A stretch of 64,000 nucleotides of DNA, from NCBI RefSeq assembly GCF_041051975.1, contig NZ_CP163435.1, forward strand, positions 2,232,001 to 2,296,000, written 5' to 3'. Shown piece by piece: positions 19,421 through 27,466 of this stretch. Position 1 is the first letter of the stretch, and every line of letters starts with the position of its first letter. The notes under the pieces are model-generated. The model did no database searches. It was not told the DNA's origin and worked only from the letters and a program-made list of their open reading frames with translations. This DNA is from Streptomyces sp. R21 (GTDB lineage Bacteria > Actinomycetota > Actinomycetes > Streptomycetales > Streptomycetaceae). The position numbers and the translations under genes were made by a program.

Positions 19421-21220
19421 GTGCGCCGCAGCGTCTGGGGTCGGGCCGTCGTGCTCACGCTTCTCCTGTCGCTCCTGTCGCTCATGTCGCTCATGTCGCT
19501 CATGTCGCTCCTGCCCGTGGGCGCGGCAGCGGCGGTGACCGACGCCGGGCCGCTCCCCCTGGAGAGGCTCTTCGACAACACAGCGGTCAGCGACGACTTG
19601 TGGCCTACCGGGGCCGACTTCGACGGCTCGGGCGGCTCCTTGTCGGCGCAGGATCTGACCGCCGCGGGCTGGACGCCGGGCCGCGCACTGACCGTGCAGG
19701 GCGCACGGCTGACCTGGCCGCGGCGCGCGGCGGGCGAGCCGGACAATGTGCGCGCCGACGGCCAGGCGGTCCGCGTACGCGGGCGCGGTGACGCGCTCGC
19801 CTTCCTGGTCGCGGGCACGGGCGGCGCCGACGTGGGCGGCACGGGCACGGTGCGGTATGCCGACGGCGGCAGCTCCCCGTACCGCCTGACCGCCCCGGAC
19901 TGGCGCACCGGCCCGCTCGGCGCGTTGGCCGTGGCGCTGCCGCACATCAACACGCCCGACGGTCAACTCGCCCTGAAGGCACGGCTGTACGTCGTGACCG
20001 TGCCGCTCGTACGAGGGCGCGAGGTCGCGTCGGTGCAGCTGCCGGAGGCCGACGCGCTGCATGTGCTCGCGCTGTCCGTGCGGGCCTCGACGCCGGGCTG
20101 GACGGGGAGTTGGGCTGCCTCGTCCTCCGGCTACCCGGCCGTCGGTCCCTGGACGGACCGGACGCTTCGGCTCGTGGTGCACACCTCCGCGGGCGGGCCA
20201 CGGGTGCGGATCCGGCTCGACAACACCTTCGCGGCGACGCCGGTACGCATCGGCAGCGCGACGGTGGCGGTGCAGGCGGCCGGCGCGCGCCCGGCGGCTC
20301 CACCGGTCCCGCTCGCTTTCCGAGGTGCGGCGAGGGCCGAAATCCCCGCGGGCGCCCAGGCGTTCAGCGATCCGGTCGGCTTCGAGGTGCCCGCCGACGC
20401 CAATCTGCTGGTGAGCTTCCACCTCCCCGGGACGGTGACGGCGGCGCCGGTGCACCGGCTCGCGGTCCAGCGGTCGTACGTCAGCGATCCGGGCGACCAC
20501 ACGGGCGACGACTCTCCGGAGGCGTACACGTCGACGATCACCAGCTGGCCGCTGCTGACCGGCGTGGACGTGGGCGGCGGGCCCGGCTCGGTGGTGATCC
20601 TCGGCGATTCGATCACCGACGGCGAGAAGTCCACGCAGGACGCCAACCACCGCTGGCCCAATGTGCTGGCCGCACGTGTGCTGAACCAACATGTGGTCCC
20701 GCGCTATGGCGTCCTCAACCAGGGCATCTCGGCGAACCGTGTGGTCAGCGACCGCTATCCGGGCGACGGGGTCTCCACCGACACAGGCGGGGTCAGCGCG
20801 CTGCACCGCCTGGACCGCGATGTCCTGGCCCAGACCTCTGGACGTACGGCGATCGTCTTCCAGGGCGTCAACGACGTCCGCTGGGGCGCGTCCGCCGACC
20901 AGGTCGTCGCCGGGCTGCGGGAGATCGCCGCCCGCGCCCACTCCCGCGGGCTGCGCGTCCTGGCCGCGACCATCGGCCCCTGCGAGGGCGAGTCCCTGTG
21001 CACAGCGGCGGCGGACACACAGCGGACCGCGGTGAACACCTGGATCCGCGACAACGCCGAGTTCGACGGCACGCTGGACTTCGACGCGGTGCTCCGCGAC
21101 CCCGCCCATCCGGCACGGCTCCTGCCCGCGTACGACAGCGGGGACCATCTGCATCCGGGAGACGCGGGGCTGGCGGCGCTGGCGGACTCGGTGGACCTGA
21201 GGCTGTTGGCAGGGGCGTGA
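19421..21220 (+). CDS. Secreted SGNH/GDSL-family hydrolase
   Basis: 599 residues. A long signal peptide is built from a nine-base tandem repeat encoding LSLMSLMSLMSLL. The N-terminal ~370 residues are a beta-rich accessory region. The catalytic domain follows with block I GDSITDG (Ser about 393), block II NQGISANR, block III QGVNDVR and block V DHLHPGDAG. Two cysteines (PCEGESLC) may form a disulfide. Enzymes of this class deacylate polysaccharides or lipids outside the cell. The GTG start follows GGGAGAGGGGG. Substrate cannot be inferred. Confidence 0.87.
   Translation: MRRSVWGRAVVLTLLLSLLSLMSLMSLMSLLPVGAAAAVTDAGPLPLERLFDNTAVSDDLWPTGADFDGSGGSLSAQDLTAAGWTPGRALTVQGARLTWPRRAAGEPDNVRADGQAVRVRGRGDALAFLVAGTGGADVGGTGTVRYADGGSSPYRLTAPDWRTGPLGALAVALPHINTPDGQLALKARLYVVTVPLVRGREVASVQLPEADALHVLALSVRASTPGWTGSWAASSSGYPAVGPWTDRTLRLVVHTSAGGPRVRIRLDNTFAATPVRIGSATVAVQAAGARPAAPPVPLAFRGAARAEIPAGAQAFSDPVGFEVPADANLLVSFHLPGTVTAAPVHRLAVQRSYVSDPGDHTGDDSPEAYTSTITSWPLLTGVDVGGGPGSVVILGDSITDGEKSTQDANHRWPNVLAARVLNQHVVPRYGVLNQGISANRVVSDRYPGDGVSTDTGGVSALHRLDRDVLAQTSGRTAIVFQGVNDVRWGASADQVVAGLREIAARAHSRGLRVLAATIGPCEGESLCTAAADTQRTAVNTWIRDNAEFDGTLDFDAVLRDPAHPARLLPAYDSGDHLHPGDAGLAALADSVDLRLLAGA
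19463..19507 (+). repeat. Nine-base tandem repeat inside a signal peptide
   Basis: Five consecutive copies of CTCMTGTCG (two CTCCTGTCG, three CTCATGTCG) plus a partial sixth encode L-(L/M)-S units of the SGNH hydrolase leader. In-frame expansion or contraction would alter leader hydrophobicity without a frameshift. Confidence 0.8.
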
Positions 21221-21227
21221 GGCCGGT

Positions 21228-21251
21228 GGAGGTTACACCTCCAGGTCCACC
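21228..21251. terminator. Hairpin between convergent SGNH and exonuclease genes
   Basis: GGAGGT (21228-21233) pairs with ACCTCC (21237-21242). A larger stem is possible between GGTGGACCT (21190-21198) and AGGTCCACC (21243-21251), so nested structures span both gene ends. Confidence 0.55.
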
Positions 21252-22012
21252 ACGACCGGCGCGTGATCAGACGCGCCCTTGCCCTTGCGCTCCTCGCGGT
21301 CCACGTACGAGTCCGTGACCGCCTTGGAGAACGCCTCGTTGCCGTAGACGAGGTCGATGCGCATGCCGCGGTTCTTGGGGAAGCAGAGCTGGCGGTAGTC
21401 CCAGTACGTGTACGGGTGGTCGTACTTGAGGGGGCGCGGGACCACGTCCGTGAGGCCCGCCTCGCGCAGCGAGGCGAGGGCGGCGCGCTCGGCCGGGGTG
21501 ACGTGGGTGAGGCCTTCGAAGGCGGCCAGGTCGTAGACGTCGTCGTCCGTCGGCGCCACGTTGTAGTCGCCCATCACCGCGAACGGACGGCCGCCCTTCG
21601 CGTCGCCGGCGACGGCCGCCTTGAGCGCCTCGAACCACTGGAGCTTGTAGGCGTAGTGCGGGTGGTCCACCTCGCGGCCGTTCGGCACGTACACCGACCA
21701 GACGCGGATCGGGCCGCAGGTCGCGGAGACGGCTCGGGGCTCCTGGACTCCGTCGTAGCCCGGGTCGCCCGGCAGGCCCTTGACCACGTCCTCCAGGCCC
21801 ACGCGGGAGACCACCGCCACGCCGTTCCACCGGCCCGTCGCGTGCACCGCCGACTCGTAGCCCAGCTCGCGCAGCTCGTCGGACGGGAAGCCCTCGGCTG
21901 TGGTCTTGGTCTCCTGGATGCACAGCACGTCCGTGCCGCTGCTCTCCAGCCAGGCCAGCAGCCTCGGGAGACGGGCGGTGATCGAGTTCACGTTCCAGGT
22001 CGCAATGCGCAT
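21233..22012 (-). CDS. xth: Exodeoxyribonuclease III
   Basis: 259 residues of the endonuclease/exonuclease/phosphatase fold. Active-site text is complete: TWNVNS at residue 5, CIQETK (metal-binding Glu about 36), PNGREVDHP, GDYNVAP (Asp/Asn about 148-150) and the C-terminal SDHAPVV (Asp-His). It is an AP endonuclease and 3'-5' exonuclease in base excision repair. The ATG at 22012 begins MRIATWN. It is convergent with the SGNH gene and about 70 bases from the MBL gene in the same direction. Confidence 0.93.
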   Translation of the reverse strand: MRIATWNVNSITARLPRLLAWLESSGTDVLCIQETKTTAEGFPSDELRELGYESAVHATGRWNGVAVVSRVGLEDVVKGLPGDPGYDGVQEPRAVSATCGPIRVWSVYVPNGREVDHPHYAYKLQWFEALKAAVAGDAKGGRPFAVMGDYNVAPTDDDVYDLAAFEGLTHVTPAERAALASLREAGLTDVVPRPLKYDHPYTYWDYRQLCFPKNRGMRIDLVYGNEAFSKAVTDSYVDREERKGKGASDHAPVVVDLEV

Positions 22013-22081
22013 GCCTCACAACCTACCGGGCGGGTACGACAACGGGCCCGCCACCACCGTCGTGCACGGGCCCGGCCGCCC

Positions 22082-22717
22082 TCAGACCTCGGCGGACGCC
22101 CCCGGAGCGAGCCGCAGGTGCTCGGCGCCGCCCAGGGCGCCGATCTGGTTGTCGTAGATCGGGCGGGCGAGGTCGGTGAGAAGCGCGTCGTGGATGTCGT
22201 ACGCGCGCTGGGGCTTGACCTCACGGACGTAGTCGATGACCTCGGAGATCTTGCTCCAGGGGGCCATGACGGGGAGCATCAGCGTCTCGACGGAGTGGTC
22301 GGGGACGGTGAGCGCGTCGCCGGGGTGGAAGACCCGGCCGCCGTCGACGAGATATCCGACGTTGGTGATCCGCGGGATGTCCGGGTGGATCACGGCGTGC
22401 AGTTCGCCGTGCACCTGGACGTCGAAGCCCGCGGCGGTGAACGTGTCTCCGTGGCCGACGGTGTGCACCCGGCCGGGGAAGGCGGCGGAGATCTTCTCCG
22501 CGACGGACCTCAGGGTCCAGATCTCGGCCGCCGGATTGGCCTCCAGTCCGGCCCGCAGCCGCTCCTCGTTGAAGTGGTCGAGGTGCTCGTGCGTGACCAG
22601 GATCGCGTCCGCGCCGACCGCCGAGTCGTCCTCGCTGAACGTGCCCGGGTCGATGACGAGCGTCTGCCCGTCCTTCTCAAGGCGGATGCAGGCGTGCGAC
22701 TTCTTCGTGAGCTTCAT
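22082..22717 (-). CDS. MBL-fold metallo-hydrolase
   Basis: 211 residues from MKLTKKSHACIRLE. The metallo-beta-lactamase motif THEHLDHF (about 60-67) supplies metal ligands, with GELHAVIHP and FHPGDAL further on. It resembles the UlaG/L-ascorbate-6-phosphate lactonase-like subgroup of small cytosolic hydrolases. An upstream ATG at 22726 (MGS) is possible. The real substrate is unknown. Confidence 0.82.
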   Translation of the reverse strand: MKLTKKSHACIRLEKDGQTLVIDPGTFSEDDSAVGADAILVTHEHLDHFNEERLRAGLEANPAAEIWTLRSVAEKISAAFPGRVHTVGHGDTFTAAGFDVQVHGELHAVIHPDIPRITNVGYLVDGGRVFHPGDALTVPDHSVETLMLPVMAPWSKISEVIDYVREVKPQRAYDIHDALLTDLARPIYDNQIGALGGAEHLRLAPGASAEV

Positions 22718-22788
22718 GGATCCCATCCTGCCCCCGCCGGTGCGGCGGCGGGACGCGGAGACTGGTGCTCCTGGTGCCAGGCTCAAGG

Positions 22789-24096
22789 TCACTCCTGGGG
22801 AGTGGTCTCCTCCCGGATGACCTGCTGCGCCACCTTGAAGGCGCTGTTCGCGGCGGGTACGCCGCAGTAGACCGCCGCCTGGAGAAGCACTTCCCTGATC
22901 TCCACGGGGGTGAGGCCGTTACGGAGGGCGGCGCGCGTGTGGAAGGCGAGTTCGTCGAAGTGGCCCCCGGCGACCAGCGCGGTCAGCGTGACACAGCTGC
23001 GCGAGCGCCGGTCGAGGCCGGGGCGGTCCCAGATCTCGCCCCACGCGTACCGGGTGACGAACTCCTGGAAGTCCCCGGAGAACTCGTCCGCCGAGGCCAG
23101 CGCCCGGTCGACGTGCGCATCGCCGAGCACCTCACGACGGACCTTGATCCCCGCGTCGTACGGGTCGGGTCTGCCGCCCAGTGGTACGGGCTGCGCGGCG
23201 GCCGGGCCGATCTCGGCGACGGGCGCCGTCGACGGGGGCGGCGCGAGGACCGGCTTGACCGGGGCTGCCGATATCGCCGGGATCGCCATCTGCCCGGTGG
23301 ACGAGTCGAAGGCGGGCTGCCAGGCGGTGGAGAAGTGCCGGACGAGCAGGTCGGTGACCGCGGCGGGCTGCTCCACGGGCACCAGGTGCGAGGCACCGGG
23401 TACGACCGCGAGCCGGGCGTCCGGGATGCCGGCGACCAGGGTGCGCGCCTCGGCGGGCCCGGTGACCTGGTCGTCGGAGCCGGCGAGGACGAGTGTGGGA
23501 ACGCCGATCCGGCCGAGCTCGGCGCGTACGTCGAACGCGGCGAGCGCCTCGCAGGCCGCGATGTAGCAGCCGGGGTCGGTGGTGCGCACCATCTGCACGG
23601 CCCACTCGGTGATCGCCGGCTGGGCCGCGGCGAAGCCGCTGGTGAACCAGCGCTCGGGCGACGTACGCGCCATCGGGTCGAGCCCGTTCGTCCGCACGAT
23701 CACCCCGCGCTGGCGGAACTCGTCCGCCGTCCCGAACCGGGGTGACGCGGCGATCAGCGCGAGCGAGGCGATGCGTTCCGGGTGGCGCAGCGCCAGCTCC
23801 ATCCCGAGGGCGCCGCCGAACGCGCAGCCCGCGAAGCCGAAGCGCTGCACACCGAGCCCGTCGAGCGTGACCAGCAGCCGCCGGGCGAGCTCGGTGACCG
23901 ACCCGGAGGGATACGCGGGGGCCCCGCCGTGTCCCGGCATGTCGAACCGGAAGATCCGCCAGTGCTTGGACAGCTCCGGGACCTGGCGGTCCCACATGTG
24001 CCAGGTGGTACCCAGTGAGGGACCCAGGATCAGGACAGGGGCGTCTTCTGGCCCGTCAAAGCGGTATTGCAGGGTGTTCGGTGGTGTCTCGCTCAC
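22789..24096 (-). CDS. pcaL: PcaD-PcaC fusion (enol-lactonase-like / 4-carboxymuconolactone decarboxylase)
   Basis: 435 residues. The N-terminal ~265 residues are an alpha/beta hydrolase of the 3-oxoadipate enol-lactonase type; the C-terminal ~125 are a carboxymuconolactone decarboxylase domain (RREVLGDAHVDRALA to PAANSAFKVAQ). They are joined by a Pro/Ala linker. Fusions of this order are known as PcaL in actinobacterial protocatechuate catabolism. The expected nucleophile elbow G-x-S-x-G reads GCAFGG, with Ala92 where serine should be, although acidic (GSDDQV) and His (GASHLV) partners remain. No other pca genes are nearby. The decarboxylase half looks intact. Confidence 0.82.
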   Translation of the reverse strand: MSETPPNTLQYRFDGPEDAPVLILGPSLGTTWHMWDRQVPELSKHWRIFRFDMPGHGGAPAYPSGSVTELARRLLVTLDGLGVQRFGFAGCAFGGALGMELALRHPERIASLALIAASPRFGTADEFRQRGVIVRTNGLDPMARTSPERWFTSGFAAAQPAITEWAVQMVRTTDPGCYIAACEALAAFDVRAELGRIGVPTLVLAGSDDQVTGPAEARTLVAGIPDARLAVVPGASHLVPVEQPAAVTDLLVRHFSTAWQPAFDSSTGQMAIPAISAAPVKPVLAPPPSTAPVAEIGPAAAQPVPLGGRPDPYDAGIKVRREVLGDAHVDRALASADEFSGDFQEFVTRYAWGEIWDRPGLDRRSRSCVTLTALVAGGHFDELAFHTRAALRNGLTPVEIREVLLQAAVYCGVPAANSAFKVAQQVIREETTPQE

Positions 24097-24109
24097 CCGT
24101 CAGACCCTC

Positions 24110-24373
24110 TCATGTGTCACGAATCCTCACATCGCCGGGGCGAACCCAGCGGGTCTTGTCCCTCTCGCGACTACAGGTCCGGCACTGCCTGACCCCTCGA
24201 GAGTCCGGGTACGTGTTCTCCGGCGTGTACTCGTGACCGTGTCGGCAGTGGGCCCTCCGGGCGCGTGCCCTCTCCCTTTCTCGGCATCGAAGAGCTTCCT
24301 CCCTCGTCACGGCTTCCAGGTGCTGCGGGTTGCAGCATCGAGTGTGGTTGGATCCCCCGTGGCTCAGCGTGAC
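24110..24373 (-). pseudogene. C-terminal remnant of an HNH endonuclease
   Basis: An open frame of 87 codons follows an in-frame TGA and lacks a credible start near its beginning; a GTG at 24310 would leave 66 residues. It holds HTRCCNPQHLEAVT, the second half of an HNH/zinc site, and a second treble-clef-like element CRHGHEYTPENTY...CRTCSRER. This architecture is common in actinophage and integrative-element HNH nucleases. The first half of the nuclease domain is missing, so it is scored as a truncated mobile-element relic. Confidence 0.65.
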
Positions 24374-24386
24374 TCACCTGAAAGCC

Positions 24387-24740
24387 TCACGGGATCTTCC
24401 CAACCAGCAGCTTGAACACCACACGGTGACCAAGTTCCGTCTTCCCCCGGTAGGCGACGGTGCCGTAGCCGGACGGGCCCTCCCCGATCACCGAGATGCC
24501 GGTGCCGGTGAAGGTCAGCGTGGCGGTGGAGCCGTTGGCCCCGGCGGCGTGCACGTTGTCGTGGAGGCCGCCCAGGCCGCGGTAGCCCACTGGACCACGG
24601 TGGTGTTGGTCGCGTTGCTCTCCCAGTTGGAGCGGTCCGGAAGTAACTGCCCTGGCGCAGCTTGGGAATGGCCGGCCCAACGGTGCCGGCCCTCGTGTCC
24701 CACGCGCGCGGGCGGTAGCCGTTGCGGTGGCACGAAAGCA
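24387..24740 (-). pseudogene. Decayed gene for a secreted carbohydrate-active protein module
   Basis: Two minus frames carry successive pieces. One reads SNWESNATNTTVVQWA. The other reads GLHDNVHAAGANGSTATLTF then TGTGISVIGEGPSGYGTV. The TFTGTG pattern is typical of beta-sandwich modules at the ends of secreted glycoside hydrolases. No signal peptide or catalytic domain is present and a frameshift separates the parts. It probably derives from the same class of genes as the two intact hydrolases downstream. Confidence 0.5.
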
Positions 24741-25208
24741 GGCACCCGCTCCGCTCATGCGTTGACGCACTCGATGATCAGCCGGCCACCGACGCAGCCG
24801 GCCAGCCCAGCATGTGTCGACATCCTTGACATGATCCTGCCGACATCCTACCTTCTCGCCTTAACGAGGTCATACGTCATGGGGCGTTGCATCCGTAAGA
24901 CCCCAAGTCGACACCCACAAAGATGCACTAGACAGCCCAAAAAACGCGGCACCGAAGCAGGGCAGGTGTCTCAATACATCCCATGAATATCCCCTCATTG
25001 CGGTCAGCGCCCCAGGCGCCGAACCAGGCGGGGTGTGTGGTGCGAGTGTTGGTCGATCGGTCTGGAATGGGCCCCTTTGGGTGCTTGTCGATGTCACAAA
25101 GGAACACCGAACCCATCCTCGAAGGAGACCGCGATGCCCCAAGACCCCTTACAAAACCGCCGCCTCTGGCAGTCGGTCGCGCCGGGCCGTGAGCGAAGGA
25201 GGTGGCAG
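24741..25208. other. Intergenic region before the GH62 gene
   Basis: About 470 bases with lower GC than the surroundings and no convincing gene. TTGACA (24826-24831) and TACCTT (24849-24854) are spaced by 17 bases and could be a promoter, but would leave a leader of about 350 bases. A strong ribosome site AAGGAGG (25196-25202) serves the GH62 gene. Confidence 0.35.
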
Positions 25209-26729
25209 ATGTCACCCAAGAACAAGATCAGCCGGCCGTGGAACCGATGGCGCGGTGTGGTGTCCATGGTCGCGATGGCGCTCGTGGCCGGCTTCGTGGT
25301 GGTGGTCGGTGCGCCGACGGCGTCGGCGGCGACTGTCGACACGAGCGCCTGGTATGTGCTGGTGAACCGCAACAGCGGCAAGGCGATGGACGACTCCGGC
25401 TACGCCACGAACGACGGTGCGGCGGTGGCGCAGTGGACGCGCCATGACGGGGCCAACCAGCAGTGGCGGTTCATCGACGCGGGCGGTGGCTACTACCGTT
25501 TGCAGAACCGGTACTCCGGCAAGGTGCTCGACAACTCCGGCTGGTCGACCACCGCCGGAACCGACCTCGTGCAGTGGGCCGATCAGAACGCGACCAACCA
25601 GCAGTTCCAGCTGACAGAATCGCCGGACGGCTATGTGCGGCTGATCAACCGTCACAGCGGCATGGCTGCCGAGGTCAAGGACGGCTCCACCGCCGACGGT
25701 GGCAAAGTCGTCCAGTACTGGGACTGGGGCGGCAGCAACCAGCAATGGCAGCTCGTCCGCGTCGCTGACGCCTCCGCGTCCCTGCCGTCGACGTTCCAGT
25801 GGAGCTCCAGCGGCGTGCTGGCCGCGCCGAAGCCGGACGCTCAGCACAACACCGTGGCCATCAAGGACTTCTCGGTGATCCGGTACAACGGCAAGTGGGT
25901 GGTCTACGCCTCGGCCGTGGGCCCGGACTTCGGTTACGGCCTGGAGCAGTTCAGCTTCAGTGACTGGTCACAGGCGGCGTCGGCACCACAGACCTACCTG
26001 GACGAGGTGGCGCCGATGGGACCGGGCTACCGGGCCGCACCGCAGGTGTTCTACTTCGCCCCGCAGAACCTGTGGTACATGGTCTACCAGACCGGTCCGC
26101 CCACGTACTCGACGAGTACCGACCCCAGCAACCCGGCGTCGTGGTCGGCACCCCGCACGTTCATGTCCACCGAGCCGGACGTTCTGCAACAGAACGGCGG
26201 CGGCTGGCTCGACTTCTGGGTGATCTGCGACTCCAGCAACTGTCACTTGTTCTTCGAGGACGACAAGGGGCACCTCTACCGGGCGCAGACCAGCCTGACC
26301 AATTTCCCCAACGGCTTCGGCAACACGGTCGTGACCATGTCGTATCCGAACGCCGGGGATCTCTTCGAGGCGTCCAATGTGTACAAGGTCGCCGGCACCA
26401 ACCAGTACCTGCTGATCGTCGAGGCCATCGGGTCCCACCGCTACTTCAAGGCCTGGACCTCCACGAGCCTCAGCGGATCATGGACTCCGCTGGCCTCCAG
26501 CGAGTCCCAGCCGTTCGCCGGGGCCAGTAACGTCACCTTCTCCGGCACACCCTGGACCAAGGACATCAGCCACGGAGAGATGGTCCGCGCCGGCAACGAC
26601 CAGACCCTGACCGTCAGCCCCTGCCACATGCAGTACGTCTATCAAGGCATGGACCCCAACGCGGGCGGCGACTACAACTCACTGCCGTGGCGGATGGGCC
26701 TGCTCACGCAATCCAACTCCACCTGCTGA
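25209..26729 (+). CDS. Secreted GH62 alpha-L-arabinofuranosidase with ricin-type lectin domain
   Basis: 506 residues; ATG 25209 is placed by AAGGAGG seven bases away. Signal peptide about 1-41 (ends TASAA). A beta-trefoil lectin domain of three QxW-like units follows (about 46-184: QQWRF, QQFQL, QQWQL). The GH62 catalytic domain runs from about 195 to 505. Probable catalytic Asp220 lies in AIKDFSVIRYNGKWVVYAS, the pKa-modulating Asp near 335 and catalytic Glu387 in GDLFEASNVY. It removes arabinose side chains from arabinoxylan or arabinan outside the cell. The next gene encodes another lectin-tagged hydrolase, so a plant-biomass unit is likely. Confidence 0.9.
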   Translation: MSPKNKISRPWNRWRGVVSMVAMALVAGFVVVVGAPTASAATVDTSAWYVLVNRNSGKAMDDSGYATNDGAAVAQWTRHDGANQQWRFIDAGGGYYRLQNRYSGKVLDNSGWSTTAGTDLVQWADQNATNQQFQLTESPDGYVRLINRHSGMAAEVKDGSTADGGKVVQYWDWGGSNQQWQLVRVADASASLPSTFQWSSSGVLAAPKPDAQHNTVAIKDFSVIRYNGKWVVYASAVGPDFGYGLEQFSFSDWSQAASAPQTYLDEVAPMGPGYRAAPQVFYFAPQNLWYMVYQTGPPTYSTSTDPSNPASWSAPRTFMSTEPDVLQQNGGGWLDFWVICDSSNCHLFFEDDKGHLYRAQTSLTNFPNGFGNTVVTMSYPNAGDLFEASNVYKVAGTNQYLLIVEAIGSHRYFKAWTSTSLSGSWTPLASSESQPFAGASNVTFSGTPWTKDISHGEMVRAGNDQTLTVSPCHMQYVYQGMDPNAGGDYNSLPWRMGLLTQSNSTC

Positions 26730-27466
26730 CGCGGATGCTGTCGGGCAACCGGATGATCACCTGGGGTGAGGTCTTCGGTCACGGACCGGGGCGCTTCGGT
26801 CTCGGCTGCCGCCCCCGGCCCCGGTTGCCCGGCGCGGTCCACCGGCAACTGCCGCAGATGCGGGGCGGATTCTTAGCGAGCGGGACGGAGCACGGTGGAC
26901 CCAGCACCACTCCGAAAGTGCGTTCAGCCGCTCCTTCCACCCACTTCAGACGGCGCCTCAGTGGCTGCCGTGGCTTGCCCGACACGGTGCGCTCAGGCGG
27001 GCGGCAACGGGGGAACGAGCCGCGGCGTGTGCCAGACCTCGCCGGCGAGCAGGCCCGGTTGGCGGCATGTCCTGGACGATCCCGGCGGCCGGCGGAGCCG
27101 CCACAGGCCACGCAGGTCCCGAATGCGGCGACCACGGCAACCAGCCGGCCGCGTGGCCCCAAATCACCGGCAGCCGGCCCCGCACGATGTCCCCCTCAGC
27201 CACCCCGACCAGGAACGAGAGCAGCCGACCGCGGCCGCGCACCACCGGCGGTCACGGCCGGGCCGGCCGCTCGCCACGCGGTGCGGGAGCCCCCGGCGAC
27301 ATGCCGGGCGGCCACCGTTCGCCGCCCAACTACCAATCAGCACAAGGGCATTGACACAGGATCACCTCTGGCACCCGATGGGCCGATTAGTCAATTGCTC
27401 TTACGGATGCGCTGCCTCGCGACCCGCCGGCAGTGCCGGACCATGATGGAGTGAGGGACGCTTTCC
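26730..27466. other. Long gap between the two glycoside hydrolase genes
   Basis: 737 bases with open frames on both strands, but none has a ribosome site, recognisable domain or consistent codon pattern. A TTGACA at 27351-27356 lies about 110 bases before the GH30 start without a good -10 partner. The stretch may contain decayed coding material. Confidence 0.4.

Noticed and set aside
24826..24854. TTGACA-17-TACCTT as the GH62 promoter
   Set aside because: It would give a leader of about 350 bases and overlaps decayed sequence. Kept only as a remark.
26895..27446. 183-residue open frame between the GH62 and GH30 genes
   Set aside because: No ribosome site, erratic codon use, overlapping frames on both strands and no recognisable motif.
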